From positions 1 through 64,000 of the forward strand of contig CAUYUJ010016476.1 of NCBI GenBank assembly GCA_963575745.1: a stretch of DNA of 64,000 bases, written 5' to 3'. Within the stretch, counting starts at the first letter, position 1; the number at the start of each line of letters is the position of its first letter. Position numbers and translations under genes: made by a program. The notes under the pieces were generated by a model. The model searched no databases. It saw only the letters and a program-made list of their open reading frames with translations, and was not told the origin of the DNA. Shown piece by piece: positions 51,020 through 62,174 of this stretch. Source of the DNA: Prorocentrum cordatum. Its lineage: Eukaryota > Sar > Dinophyceae > Prorocentrales > Prorocentraceae.

Positions 51020-51176
51020 TGATGGGGTCGGAGGCGACGATAGGGGAGAATGGCGCAGGGGCGGGCATTACACGTATTCGCCGAGAGTTTCGCCGAAGGC
51101 ATGGACCATCGGCGCCCCCGGATACATGTATTGCTCCCCCCCTGGGCTATGCTCCCCCTATCGTCGCCTCCGATGT
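51020..51176. mobile_element. Small foldback element, 20-bp arms
   Basis: GTCGGAGGCGACGATAGGGG (51027-51046) and CCCCTATCGTCGCCTCCGAT (51156-51175) are inverted with one mismatch. Confidence 0.75.
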
Positions 51177-51209
51177 GGGGGGCGTCGATCCAGGCCTCCC
51201 AAATGTGGT

Positions 51210-51342
51210 CTGAGTAGATGGGGTCGGCCGAAGCATCGGCGATGAGGCTGGATGTGGAGCCCGATTTTCTCTACGCCGACGTCGGCGATGCATCGGTGAT
51301 GTATCGACGATGTAGCGCGATCCTCCGACTCCATCTACTCTG
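51210..51342. mobile_element. Small foldback element, 15-bp arms
   Basis: AGTAGATGGGGTCGG (51213) and CCGACTCCATCTACT (51325) are inverted with one mismatch. The interior has CATCGGCGATG words. Confidence 0.65.
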
Positions 51343-51434
51343 ACCCCATCTGCGAGGTCTCTAGATGAAAAGGGGGGGGTCTCGACAGGGGCCCGAAGGG
51401 TGCACCTTTCTTTGTCCCTTCTTTTACTGCCGCC

Positions 51435-51640
51435 CATTAAGCTTAAGTCGGCCTGTCCCTCTACAGGAGGGATATTGAAAATAGTCAAAAGAATCGTATG
51501 GGGACGACTTGTTGACTTTTTTGGCTACTCTGGATTATTCTTTATAAGCAATTTTAAGTATTTTGGGTTGTTTGGGGGGCAGAACAAATTCTCGCTCAAA
51601 AAACCGCCTGTAGGGGGACAAGCCCGATTCAACATGAAGC
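51435..51640. mobile_element. MITE family A, copy 7
   Basis: The element at 51443-51632 lies between CATTAAGC (51435-51442) and CATGAAGC (51633-51640), a target duplication with one mismatch. Ends TTAAGTCGGCCTGTCCCTCT and GTAGGGGGACAAGCCCGATT. Confidence 0.8.
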
Positions 51641-51659
51641 CACGCACGACTGGCGGCGG

Positions 51660-52380
51660 GTGGAGCCGCGCAGCAGTCGCGGCTTGCTGCTGCTACGCGT
51701 TGTTTAGGCGGGGCGGGTCCGTTCCGCGTGGGCGGAGCCTCGGCGATGGGATCCGTAATATGTCGCCGTGGGTGCTACATATCGATTGCAGCAAGGAGGG
51801 AGGGAGGGAGGGAGGGAGGGAGGGAGGGCAGGAGCGAGGAGCGAGGACGAGGCGTGAGTAGGGGTCGGAGGAACGCAGAGGAAAGGCGGGTTTCGTCGCC
51901 GCCGCCGCTGCCGCCGCCGCAGGCGCCGAAGCCGCCGTCGCCAGCGTCGCCGCCGCCTCGGCTCAGCCCGTCCGCCCGAGCGAGCCGAGCCGAGGGGGCC
52001 GCTGCCGCTGCCGCGCCGGCGCGGCGCCGGAGGCCTGCGTGGACACAGCCGCGGCGAACCCGCAGTGGGCCTCCGTCTCGCATGGCCCCCCCCGCGCGTG
52101 TCGTTGCAGTGTGAAGCTCGGTCTGTGCCCAAGCCTGTGTGTCATGCTGTGGATAGTTTCTGCCTCCTGTAATTGTCCTGGCATGCCAAGCTGGTGGCCC
52201 ACGACCTTGCCGTAGTGACTGCGCATGTGTTGGAGGCCTGTCCCTTGCGTGTGCGCTCATGTTGACAGTCATGCCTGTCTGGATGGCTTGGTTTGGGGTC
52301 TGGTAGTCGAGAAAAGGACTGGGAAAGGACTGGATTCGGTGGCAAATCATGGGAGCCTGGTATAACCTCTTATCTCCGCC
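51660..52380. other. Region without a recognised gene
   Basis: Holds a GGGA run (51796-51830) and Arg/Ala/Pro-rich GC frames at 51880-52090. The rest is unique. No supported gene. Confidence 0.4.
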
Positions 52381-52382
52381 TT

Positions 52383-52465
52383 TAGCGTCGATTAGCGTCG
52401 ATTAGCGTCTGGAGTCGATGAGATAGCTTCAGTTAGCGTCGATTAGCGTCGGTCAGCGTCGATTC
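52383..52465. repeat. Minisatellite TTAGCGTCGA
   Basis: Six or seven units of about 10 bases (TTAGCGTCGA, TCAGCGTCGA). Confidence 0.85.
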
Positions 52466-52647
52466 GCAGGAGCCGACAAGATGGTATGGGAGGCTCCCAT
52501 GAGCTGCCATCGAAGGGGGACAGAGCACGCACAATCAAGAGCGAGCACCCTATGTGGATCTGCGCCGCCACTTACATCCTGCCGAAGACTGGGATGTTCT
52601 TCCAGGCCCGTGTGCATGCACGCGTGGATATGCGCCCCGATGGTTCT

Positions 52648-53596
52648 GTGGAGGAGGAGGAGGAGGAGGAGGACGGTGGATGGAGGGTAGAAGAGGTTGC
52701 ATGAGGAGTAGGAGGAGGAGGATGAAGGAGGAGAAGGAGGAAGGAAGATGAGGAGGAGGTTCTGTGGTGGAGGAGTAGGACGGAGGATGGAGGAGGAGGA
52801 GGAGGAGGAGGGTGGAGGAGGTTGGAAGAGGAGGAGGAGGAGGAAGATGAGGAGGAAGAGGTGCACGGAGGACGGAGGTTGGAGGAGGAGGAGGAGGAAG
52901 AGGAAGATGAGGAAGAGAAAGATGAGGAGGAGCTTTCCTGGTGGAGGAGGAGGAGGACGGAGGGTAGAGGGGGGAGGAGGGTGGAGGAGGTTGGAGGAGA
53001 AGGAATGAGATGCGCGGAGGGCGGAGGAGGATGAGGATGAGGAAGAGAAGGAGGAGGAGAAGGAAGATGAGGAGTTTCCGTGGTGGGAGGAGGACGGAGG
53101 TTGGAAGAGGGTGGAGGAGGTTGGAGCAGAGGGAGATGATGATGAGGAGGACGGAGGACGGAGGTTGGAGCAGGAGGAGGAAGATGAGGAGGAGGAGGAC
53201 GATGAGGAGGAGGATGATCCGTGGTGGAGGAGGAGGACGAAGGACGGAGGGTGGAGGAGGTAGAGGAGATTGGTGGAGGCGGAGGAGGAGGAAGATGTTG
53301 ATGAGGAGGACGGAGGACGGAGGTTGTAGGAGGTGGAGAAGGAAGATGAGGATTGGGAGGAAGATGAGGAGGAGGAGGAGGGTCCCTGGTGGAGGAGGAG
53401 GACGGAGGGTGGAAAGGGTGGAGGAGGTTGAAGGAGGAGGAGGGGGAGGAAGATGAGGCGGAGAGAAGGAGGACAGAGGTTGGAGGATGAGGAAGATGAG
53501 GAGGAGGAGGAAGATGAGGTGCAGTGTCCGTGGTGGAGGAGGAAGACGGAGGACGGAGGGAGGAGGAGGTCGGAGGAGGTTGGAGGAAGAGGAAGA
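52648..53596. repeat. GGA-rich tract with a long period
   Basis: GGA/GAT triplets in which a longer unit of roughly 90-130 bases is visible (GTGGAGGAGGAGGACGGAGG, TTGGAGGAGGAGGAAGATGA). Frames on both strands are Glu/Arg/Gly or Ser/Pro-rich artefacts. Confidence 0.8.
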
Positions 53597-53629
53597 TCAT
53601 GATGATGATGCTGATGCTGATGCTGATGC

Positions 53630-53709
<80 letters not shown>

Positions 53710-53767
53710 GTGATGGTGATGGTGATGGTGATGGTGATGGTGATGATGATGATGCTGATGATGATGG

Positions 53768-53800
<33 letters not shown>
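53597..53800. repeat. GAT microsatellite
   Basis: (GAT)n with GCTGAT and GGTGAT interruptions, about 200 bases. A similar tract lies at 55945-56260 inside an ArfGAP intron. Confidence 0.95.
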
Positions 53801-54051
53801 CGAGGAGGAGGAGGAGGAGAAGGAGGAGAAGGACGGAGGTTGGAGGAGGAGGAGGAGGAGCAAGATCAGGAGGAAGAGGAAGATAAGGAGGAGGTTCCGT
53901 CTTGGAGGAAGAGGGGGGACGGAGGGTGGAGGAGGATGAAGGAGATTGGAGGAGGATCTAGAAGATGAGGAAAACAGAGGGGCTCCACCTCCCCTGCTCC
54001 CTCTCTTCTTCCTAACACAACCGCCAGCCCTCCCCCCCCACACGTCTGGAG

Positions 54052-55949
54052 GTTGCTACATCAGCCTGGAGTCCTCCGGGGTGCACCGCAGCCTAGGTGC
54101 GCGCGGCCGCCGCCCACCGTCGCTCCATCCAGGCATATGGAGGCCATCGTCGCTTTTTTGTGCGGCCCCTCGGCGGCCCTCGTTGGTCCTCGGCGGCAAT
54201 CGGAAGCCTTCGCCGGCCTTCGGAGGCCTTCGGACGCCTTTTTGGCGGCCCCCGCGGGCCCTCGCCGTCCCTGGCTGGCCCTTGGCGGCCCTGGGAGGCC
54301 GTGGACGGCCCTCGGAGGCATTCGGCGGCTGGGCGTATCGGGAGCCGTTTCCCTCCCCCCCTCGCCGAGACATCAGCGGTCCGGGGTGCCATCGTCCCGA
54401 ACGCCCTTGCGGCGGGGGCGCGTCTCCCGTGCCTCAAGGCTTGTCCGCAACGCCCAGTGGAGACGAAGGCGGAGGAGGAGGTGGAGGAGGAGGAGGGGGA
54501 CGGAATGGGAATGCGCGTCGCTACAGGGGTTGACACCCTCTGATTACCACATGGACCGACAGGACCAGGGCGAACAGCGCCACAAAGACCACAAAGAACC
54601 AGTGAGGGCGAAACCATCCACCAGTACTGCACGTGCGCGGGTCCTTTGGAAGGCGTGCGAGACATGTTGATTCAGCCATGCTGCTGCTCAGGTTACTCGG
54701 GAGAGGAAGGGGGCCCACCAAGCATTAACCCATGCACTTTGCATTCTGGCATCAACTGAAACGAGTGAGTGAATGCAACGCCGCCGGTGCTGAGCAATCC
54801 GGCCAGCAAGCTTTATGGGGTAGCAACCGCAGCCCTCTCTCAAAACAAATTATGTGTTGGCCTACCCACGCAAAACACCACCAGACAATGGACGCCGCCT
54901 CCTCCCCATACGGACGTGTGAGATGGAAGCGCTGAAATTGAGGATGTTTGCCCCCAGCGTGACTGGGCTTGAATCTAAACTCACGGGTTCCATTGGTCAA
55001 GCAGAAGCGCCCAGGAAATGTACTGGCACTGCAGGCGGAGGAAGCGTATGTATGAAGTGCCAAGGTGTCGCGGCCATGGGCCACACTCCGAAACGAGCGT
55101 GTTGACAGCTATGCGTGACGTGAGGCCGCGTACAAGATGTTCGGGAAGGACGCCTCCTGATGCCACAAACAATACCCATAACATGCGACAGAGACAACCC
55201 TGCACGGCTTGCAAGACTCCACACGGGGCAAACAACATGGCCGAGATGAAGACCTGCAGGGCCACACGAGAACAAGCAGGACGAAAACAAACGTGTTAAT
55301 GAAGATAGCCGCCAGCCCTGGGCTGTGAGCTCTTGGGGAAACCCCTCGGCTCGCCGATCGCCTGGGAGGGCAACGCCGCCCACCAGTACCCAATCGATGA
55401 GCTCCCTGCTCGTTCTGATTTGGCTTCGCTCAGCTTTGCGACCTGGTGAGTGAGCAACACTGGCCGTTGCTTCGCTACGGCTGAGCTCCCGCAGCCCGCG
55501 AGGAGGAAACAGAGGGCCTTACCGCCGCCGCCGCCGCAGCCGCCTCGCGTGCTTGCGCTCTCGCGGCCAGTGCCAGCAAGCCTGCCGTCTGAGCCATGAG
55601 ACCGGGAGGCTGACATCAGGAGGCGGCGGCAACGTAACGGCACAGCACAAGTACGCGACACCTCGTGAAGAGGACACACTGACCACGATATTCGTCTCGC
55701 GGTAGTGCGGGTGCAAGCCTGAATATCTGCGATGGAACATCGTAGCGGCGCCCGCAAGTTTGCGCTGCAGGCACTCTTTCCCGAGCGTGTGAGACCTGGC
55801 TGCAGTGTACGCGCTGCACGCAGTGCTTGCGGGCTAGAGAAAGGCGGACCAGAAGGAGGAGGAGGAGAAGGAGGAGATGGAGGAGAAGGAGGAGGAGGAG
55901 GAAAACGAGGAGGAAGAGGAGGAGGAGGAGGAGGAGGAGAAGGATGATT

Positions 55950-56015
<66 letters not shown>

Positions 56016-56172
56016 CTGATGCTGATGCTGATGCTGATGATGATGATGCTGATGATGATGCTGATGATGATGATGATGATGACGAGGATGATGATGCTGC
56101 TGATGATGAGGGTGATGGTGATGGTGATGGTGATGGTGATGATGATGCTGATGCTGATGCTGATGCTGATGC

Positions 56173-56225
<53 letters not shown>

Positions 56226-59200
56226 GTGATGGTGATTGCGATGATGGTACTGATGATGACGACGGGGAGGAGGAGGAGAAGGAAGAGAGCAGTCGGAGCA
56301 GGTGGGAGGAGGAGGAGGAGGAGGAGGAACAGGATGGGTGGCGACGCGAGACCGAGAAGTTAACAGCTCTCCGCGAAGCGCGAAATCAGCGGACCTGGTG
56401 GTGGGAGCCCACATGCAGTCGACGCTTGTGGCAAGGATGCGTGACTTCTCGAAGCCGCGCATCCCTGCCTTCTGTTGCCCGTCCCAAGGCAGTGCCGTTG
56501 GCCAGCTCCGAGGCATCCCGTTGCGCCGGGTCGTGGCCAGGACACTCCAGGGTCCCCCCATGAGGTTCCCCAGTCCGCTGGCGTCCGCCGCCGACCCCCC
56601 CCCCTTCCACGGCAGGGTCCATTTTGATCCGACCGATTCTACATTCGACATTCGATTCTACATTCCATTCTACATGTTCCATTCTGGCCGATTCTACCTT
56701 CGATTCTACATTCTCCATTCTAATCCGATTCGACATCGATTCAGACCGGCCCGATCCGATTCGAATCTGATGTCCAGACGATCCGCTGCGGCCCGATGCT
56801 TGCATGGCGCTGTTGTGCATCCTGGCGCAGCCGACCCGATGCGAGCTCGATTCCGTGCCGATGCAGCCCGATGCGACGCAGAGTTCGATCCGATCCGAGG
56901 TCCCGATCCGGCGCTGACCCACCCTGCCCCGCAGGCGTGCACGTCAGCTTCGTGCGGTCGACCACGATGGACTCGTGGAAGCCGCTGCAGCTTCGGCTCA
57001 TGGAGCTGGGCGGCAACCGGCGCCTCCGTGCGCACTTCAGGCGCGGCGGCGGGGCGTTCTCCGGCGCCTCCGTGCACACTTCGTTGTATTTGTGCTTGCT
57101 TGTTTCTGTTGGTTTGTTTTCTCTCTCTCTCTCTCTTTCTCTCTTTCTGTCTCGAGCTGTCTCTCTCTCTCTCTATCGCTCTCTCCCGCGCTCTCCCTCT
57201 CTCTCCCTCTCTCTCCCTCTCTCTCCCTCTCTCTCCTCCCCTCCTTCCTCCCCTCCCATCCTCCGCACACCCCCTCGGGTCGCGACAGGAAGCACGATGC
57301 GGTTTGCACGCGCGGGAGTGTTGCCCAGACCACGCCCGCGAGCATGGGCGGCACATTCTGCTTCGAAAGCGTATCTTCATTTACCGCCGAATCACTCACC
57401 TTGGAAGAGGCGTTTCGGGCAGTGCAACAAGTCACAGTAAGCACTCTCTGCCGTCCTAGTAAGAACCCAGGCTCTGCGAAAGAAAGAAAAGGGGAGCTGG
57501 AAGGTTTGGGGCAGTTTTCGGCCCCGGGAGGCCCATTCCAGGTCCCGTCACAGTCAAAAGACAAGTTGGCGTGAAGCGCCAGTCCTGGGGAAGTAGGGTC
57601 GAGACCACAAGGGGGTCCAGTGGCTTAACAACTCACGACGCATGGGGTCTGGCTCTCTCTCTCTCTCGCTCACTCTCTCTTTCTCTCTCGTTCTGTGTTT
57701 ATCGTCCCTTCCCCGCCTCATTGACAGACGTTGGCTTCGATATCGCTTGGGCGGACGCTGGCCGTGGCAGATCGGGGGCCGTGACGTGGTGCCCAGATTC
57801 AGAAAGTTGCCCTTGGTGCGAGGCGAAGCACGCGCTGCCCCGACGTGCTACCCTGATGGCGTGGTACAAGCCTCGCGCTGCGTACCCAGCTGATTGGTCA
57901 CCCAAGAGCAGGGGGAAGGCTATGGAGGCCCTCTTCGGAGGTCTTCGAGGGTTCCCAGATGACTCCTGAGTCCTGTGGAGGCCCACAAAGGACCAAACAT
58001 TTACAAGAAGTTTGGTAACCAGTCTTCGAACCTAGGGAGGAGGAGGAGGAGGAGGAGGAGGAGGAGGAAGAGGAGGATGCGGAGGATGAGGAGCAGGAGA
58101 AGGAGGCCGCGGAATATTTCGTGACGCCGATGTGTGCGGGATAGCGAACCTTCACATTACCCCCCCGACTTCTGGCGGGAACGCCATTCTCGCAGCTGGT
58201 TCTGGCGCCCAGGCGGAGGTGTTCAATCGATATCATCGGCCGTCGTCGCTGCCGACGCCGCCGCCGCCGTCGTCGTCGCCCTCGCTTGTTCGACGCCGTT
58301 TCTCGTGGCATGCTGGCCCCTGTACGTCCACGCACAGGGGCAGCCGATGGGAGGGCGGAGGGAGGAGGGCGAGGTCGGGGGAGCACGGAGGCGCAGGGCG
58401 GAGTCAGAGTGGGGTGGACCAGGAGGGGCCGCGAGCCGCTGCCGGCGGGAGCCCTCTGCGCCTCCCTGGGAAAGCCGGGGCTTGCCCTGGGCCAGGGCCA
58501 CTTCTGGCAGCGCCCTTTGCAGCGGGGTGGACGAGGAGGGCGGTGGGAGGAGGGGGAGGAGGACGGGTGGGTTGGGCGGCGGCGGCGCCGCCGCCGCCCG
58601 CCCCGCTGCTGCCCAGGCCGCCGCAGGTCCGCCGACGCTGCCGCAGCCCGTCGCGCCGCCGCCCGGGTCGCCTGAAACGCCGCCGAGAGCCGCCCGCCGG
58701 GTGGGGGGGTTGCGCGCCAGGAAGCACGGAGTGCCCGACGCCATGCCCATCGCCCAGAAGTACAACACCCGGGCCGCGGAGTGGTACCGCAGGAGCGGCC
58801 GCGGCCCGGCGGCCGCCGCCGCCCTCGTCGCTGCCGCCGCCCGCCGCCCGCCGCCCGCCCCCCGAAAGGCCCCCCCCTCAGACGTCCAGCCGCCCCACTT
58901 CTTTCCTGGCCTCTCTGGCCTGCTCTTCGCGGAACTCTTCCACGTGTGAGCGCGTCTCCCCTCCTCCGTTTGCGCGGCCGCCCTCGTCTTCTTTCCTTCC
59001 TCTCGCACGCCAGATAATTCACCCTTCGGTTGCCCCGATTAGCCTCACGCCGGTGCGGACTGCCCCTGCCTCGCCGCCGACGAAAGTACTCAACCTTTGT
59101 TCGATGCGTGGGCCACAGAGGTCTGGACCACCTCCGTAGGGCCAGCATGTCGTCAAGAGTCGTAGTTTGACGGCCCCGAGACCCCGAGGCTCGGCGAGGG

Positions 59201-59845
59201 CCCCTGGATGCCGAACTTTGCCCCGAACCCGCCGCTCCAGTGTTTGTCGCAGCGGGGGGCGAGGAGGCCCTTGGGCACCTGTGGCAAGATTCGGTGCAGA
59301 CCATAGCAGCCTGGCACGCGACCGTCTCGCGGTCCTGCGATGCCCCCCGAGGCTGCTTGTTGTGCTCGTGTGCGTTTCTGTTAGCACTTACTCATTTGTT
59401 TGTTTGTTGTCTTTCTTGTTTGTTTGTTTCTCTCTCTCTCTCTCTCTCTCTATGTATATATATATACACCCACATAAGTACGGAGTGTCGGCTCTCGGGG
59501 CCCCAACCCGCCGTTCTTGCTCCTCCTCCTCCTCCTCCTGCTGCTCCTGCTCCTCCTCCTCCTGCTGCTGCTGCTCCTCCTCCTCCTCCTCCTCCTCCTC
59601 CTGGGGGGGGAAGCGCGCCGCGCGGCCTCCGCAGGAACCTGCGCGCGCTGGCCGAGGGCCACGCCCCGCCGGAGGACCTGCCAGAAGGCCCGCCGCCGCG
59701 GCCGCCTTCGGCCGCCCGCTCGCGCCGACGGCGGCGGGGGTCGGCCGTCGGCCGCCGGCCGTTGGCAGCGGCGCCGACGGCGGCTCGGCACGACCGACAT
59801 TCAGAGGAGGAGGCCCAGAGACGCGGACCCCCCCGCGTTGCTTAA
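54052..59845 (+). CDS. ArfGAP domain protein, multi-exon, 5' part not found
   Basis: Four exons join in frame. 54052-54096: GCYISLESSGVHRSLG. 56935-57040: VHVSFVRSTTMDSWKPLQLR, then LMELGGNRRLRAHF. 58721-58792: RKHGVPDAMPIAQKYNTRAA, then EWYR. 59635-59845: RNLRALAEGHAPPEDLPEGP, then a basic Ala/Arg/Pro tail to TAA 59845. The joined protein follows the ArfGAP fold (SLG-VH-SFVRS, MELGGN, KYNTRAAEWYR). ArfGAPs trigger GTP hydrolysis on Arf GTPases in vesicle traffic. Introns of 2838, 1680 and 842 bases begin GT, GC and GA and all end AG|G. The usual third and fourth zinc Cys (CLEC) are Ser here (SLES). The exon with the first CxxC pair and the catalytic Arg region was not located upstream, so the gene may be partial or altered. 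Confidence 0.8.
55855..56290. repeat. GGA and GAT microsatellite inside ArfGAP intron 1
   Basis: GGA triplets pass into (GAT)n with GCT, GGT and GAC interruptions. The composition matches 53597-53800, which suggests a duplicated or spreading repeat. Confidence 0.9.
56625..56770. repeat. Minisatellite GATTCTACATTC
   Basis: Irregular units of CGATTCTACATT, CCATTCTACATG and CCGATTCGA. Confidence 0.75.
57041..58720 (+). other. ArfGAP intron 2, 1680 bases, GC donor, with nested coding-like pieces
   Basis: Starts GCGCGGCGGC and ends TTGCGCGCCAG. It has CT tracts at 57120-57240 and 57655-57695. After AG at 57728 a plus frame reads DVGFDIAWADAGRGRSGAVT, then WCPDSESCPWCEAKHALPRR, and stops at 57969. 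It could be an alternative last exon or an unrelated remnant. Another coding-like word (GGTFCFESVSSFTAESLTLE) lies at 57346-57405. The right half (58230-58700) is GC-rich with frames open on both strands. Confidence 0.55.
58793..59634 (+). other. ArfGAP intron 3, 842 bases, GA donor
   Basis: Starts GAGCGGCCGC and ends CGGCCTCCGCAG. CGCAGGA occurs at both borders, so the exact cut could be shifted, but only the AG|G reading keeps the frame. It contains a CT tract (59430-59450), a TATA run (59454-59466) and a CTC/CTG tract (59518-59602). Confidence 0.7.
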
Positions 59846-60150
59846 AACACACGACGGTTGTTTTTTGTTTGGTTTTCGGCCTTGCCAGGCCCCAGGACCG
59901 TCAAACAACGATTCAGGACGAAAAACCGGTCCCGGGGAAGGGGTTCAAATTTTGGGGGTCGACGTTGTGAAAAAATCACGACGTGGTCTGGGAAAGGTGC
60001 GTTACCGCTATACTTGAGCCGTTTTTCCCCTTCTGAGCCCCCTGGGAGGCGCTCGTCGCCACCGCTGGCTTCGCCTCGCGATTTCAGTCAGAACGTGCCC
60101 CAGGAGAGGTCTGGGGGGGCAGCGGTATCAGTGCCTTCTGGTTTCCCCAG
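59846..60150. other. Region downstream of the ArfGAP gene
   Basis: Non-repetitive. CGGTCCCGGGGAAGGGG resembles GGTCCAGGGGAAGGGG at 38396, a hint of another dispersed repeat. No gene. Confidence 0.4.
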
Positions 60151-60151
60151 A

Positions 60152-60368
60152 CATGGGTACAGAAAGAATATGTACGACGCCCAACAGCAGTTCTGGTTTA
60201 CTTTGACGAGGACTCGCTGTCCGCGCCGCCGCGGGCGTTGTCCACTTGAGACCTGAGACAGAATGCCGCTTGCGCAACAGTGGCTTCTGTCGGTTTTGGG
60301 AACAGTGGTTGGTGTTGTTGGGCATTGCATTTATTTTGTCGGTGCCCACTGCGGGCGTCCGTTCCCAA
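60152..60368. mobile_element. MITE family G, copy 1
   Basis: Left arm GGTACAGAAAGAATATGTAC with GACGCCCAACAGCAG. Right arm GTTGTTGGGCATTGCATTTA with TTTTGTCGGTGCCC. The CCGCGCCGCCGCGGGCGTTG centre is shared with the copy at 61975. Confidence 0.75.
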
Positions 60369-60369
60369 A

Positions 60370-60720
60370 TCAGCAAGAGAGCACCGAACGGATACCGCGC
60401 CGCCCGACCAGGGTGGGCGCGCCGCGCCACGGTGCGCCCCCCGCCGCCGCCACGCGCCACGGCACCACGACCACGCGCCACGCGCCAGGCGCCCACGCAC
60501 GCCACTGGTCCCACGTTGCCCGGCGCCACCACGCACCCGCCGCCACCATCAGGGGCGCCACGGCGGTGTGTGTGGTCTCCTTCAGGTCGAGGATTCGCGG
60601 ACGGATCGCTGGGGAGATCCGTGTTTTTGTTGTTTAGGCCTGGGGCGCCCGAAAGCGGAGGGCTCTAATTGGTTGGTATTGGCGGCACCGCGCTGGCACC
60701 GTGCGTTTCCGCGCGCGCCC
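60370..60720. other. GC-rich region without a recognised gene
   Basis: CGCCACGGCACC-type words (60430-60560) give overlapping His/Arg/Ala frames. No supported gene. Confidence 0.4.
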
Positions 60721-60960
60721 GCACCACCTTCCTCCTCCTCCCCTCCCCTCCCCCCCTCTCTCCCCCTCCTTCCTCGTTTCTTCCTCCCTCTCACTGCCCC
60801 CCCCTCCCCCTCCCCCTCCCCCCCCTCCCCCCCCCTCCCCTTCCCCCCTCCTCCCTCCTTCCTACTCCTCCTCCCTCCCTCATCTCCTCCTCCTCCTCCT
60901 CTTCCTCCTCCTCCTCCTCCTCCTCCTCCTCCTCCTCTTCCTCCCCCTCTTCATCCTCCT
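60720..60960. repeat. CTC/CCC pyrimidine tract
   Basis: Pyrimidine-only runs, mostly CTCCTC and CCCCTCCC. A similar tract is at 61610-61735. Confidence 0.85.
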
Positions 60961-60961
60961 C

Positions 60962-61850
60962 ATGGTCCCCTCTCCCTGCCGCAGGGCAGCCTTCGCACAG
61001 TTAAAACTATGATATCGGAAACAAACGAATCAGAATTTGTGCAGGGCTATACGGCTATTGGGCTGTAGGGCTATCGGGCAATAGGGCTATAGGCATAGAG
61101 AGCTATAGGGCTACAGGGCTATCTGTCTATAGGGCTAGGGCTATAGGGCGATTGGGATATAGGGCTATACGGCTATAGGGCTACAGGGCTATGGGGCTGT
61201 AGGGCGATTCGGGTATGGGGCTATAGGGGTATAGGGCTATAGGGCTATACGGCTGTAGGCATAATGGGCTACAGGGCTGTTGTGTTATAAGGCTACAGGG
61301 CTAATGGGCTATTTGGCTATAAGGCTATAGGGTTATTGGGCTACGGGGCTATATGGCTGTAGGGCTATAGGGCTACAGGGCCATAGGGCTATAAGGCACC
61401 CGGGCAGCTGGGCACCCAGGCTTCCGTGCCTCGGGGCACCTGGGAAAGTTCCCGACACGCCTCACCTAACCTTATCCGCTAGGGCCCCTACAGAGGCAAT
61501 CTCTGATTCGGGAATTGAGGGCAGCCTTCGCGCCAGTAAAGATATCAAAGTGTCTTTTTTGCTGGTTCTGGTAGCTCTTTCAGGGCCTCCTCCTACCTAC
61601 CGGCTAAGCACCCACTCCTCCCTCCCCGCTACCCGTCCCCCTCCCACCATCCCCCCTCCCCCTCCTCCTCTCCCCCTCCACCCCCTACCTCATCTTCCTC
61701 CTCCTCCTCCTCCTCCTCCTCCTCCTCCGCATCCTCATCCTTGTCCCCTCTCCCCGCCACAGGGCACAGGGCAGCCTTCGCGCAGGTACAAACATGAAAG
61801 TGTCTTTTTGCTTGGTCTGATGGCTCTTTCCGGGCCTAGGGTGCCTCTGC
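60962..61850. repeat. Direct repeats flanking minisatellite and pyrimidine tract
   Basis: The word AGGGCAGCCTTCGC followed by a short spacer and ACTATGATATC / AGATATCAAAGTG / AACATGAAAGTG occurs at 60984, 61519 and 61768. GTGTCTTTTTTGCTGGTTCT at 61551 and GTGTCTTTTTGCTTGGTCTG at 61800 are further copies. The segments between them are the two low-complexity tracts, so a unit with a variable interior has been duplicated. Confidence 0.6.
61040..61395. repeat. Minisatellite AGGGCTAT
   Basis: About forty units of 8-10 bases (AGGGCTATA, GGGCTACA, CGGCTGTA). No frame survives; non-coding. Confidence 0.92.
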
Positions 61851-61974
61851 GGCCTCCAGGCTGGCTTCGTTCTGGAAGGAGCCGCGCCCCGGCGCGTGCG
61901 AGCGCCCGCCCCGACGTTGTACCAGAGACGGGGGTCCATTCCGAACGGGGGCCCGCCAGATCAGGACGATCGAG

Positions 61975-62170
61975 ATTGGTACGGAAAGAATGGGTACGAT
62001 GCCCGACAGCAGTTCCTGTTCAGTGTGAACAGGACTTGCTGTTCGCGCCGCCGCGAACGTTGTTCTTTGAAGGCAGAAAGCCGCCTGTCCAACAGCGGCC
62101 GCTGTCGGTTTGGGACAGCATTTGTTGTTGGGCATTGTACCCATTTTCTCCGTTCCCATTTTGGGCGTCC
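61975..62170. mobile_element. MITE family G, copy 2
   Basis: Left arm GGTACGGAAAGAATGGGTAC with GATGCCCGACAGCAG. Right arm TTGTTGGGCATTGTACCCAT with TTTCTCCGTTCC, almost fully inverted. GACGGGGGTCCATTCCGAAC with GGGGGCCCGCCAGA occurs on both sides (61929 and 62179), a long direct repeat around the element. Confidence 0.8.
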
Positions 62171-62174
62171 AAAT

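Larger units (their letters stand above)
54097..56934 (+). other. ArfGAP intron 1, 2838 bases
   Basis: Starts GTGCGCGC and ends CCCTGCCCCGCAG. It holds a GCCTTCGGCGGCC-type minisatellite (54165-54330), unique DNA at 54540-55830 with open frames on both strands that I cannot assign, a GGA then GAT tract (55855-56290) and a GATTCTACATTC minisatellite (56630-56765). Confidence 0.7.

Noticed and set aside
55296-56651. Minus-strand 451-codon frame with His/Gln runs
   Set aside because: The core is the (GAT)n tract read in reverse, inside an ArfGAP intron on the other strand; the tail near 55300-55430 looks somewhat protein-like but has no family.
57898-59304. Minus-strand 468-codon frame opposite the ArfGAP exons
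   Set aside because: Arg/Pro/Ala-rich GC shadow; the plus strand carries the recognisable exon 58721-58792.
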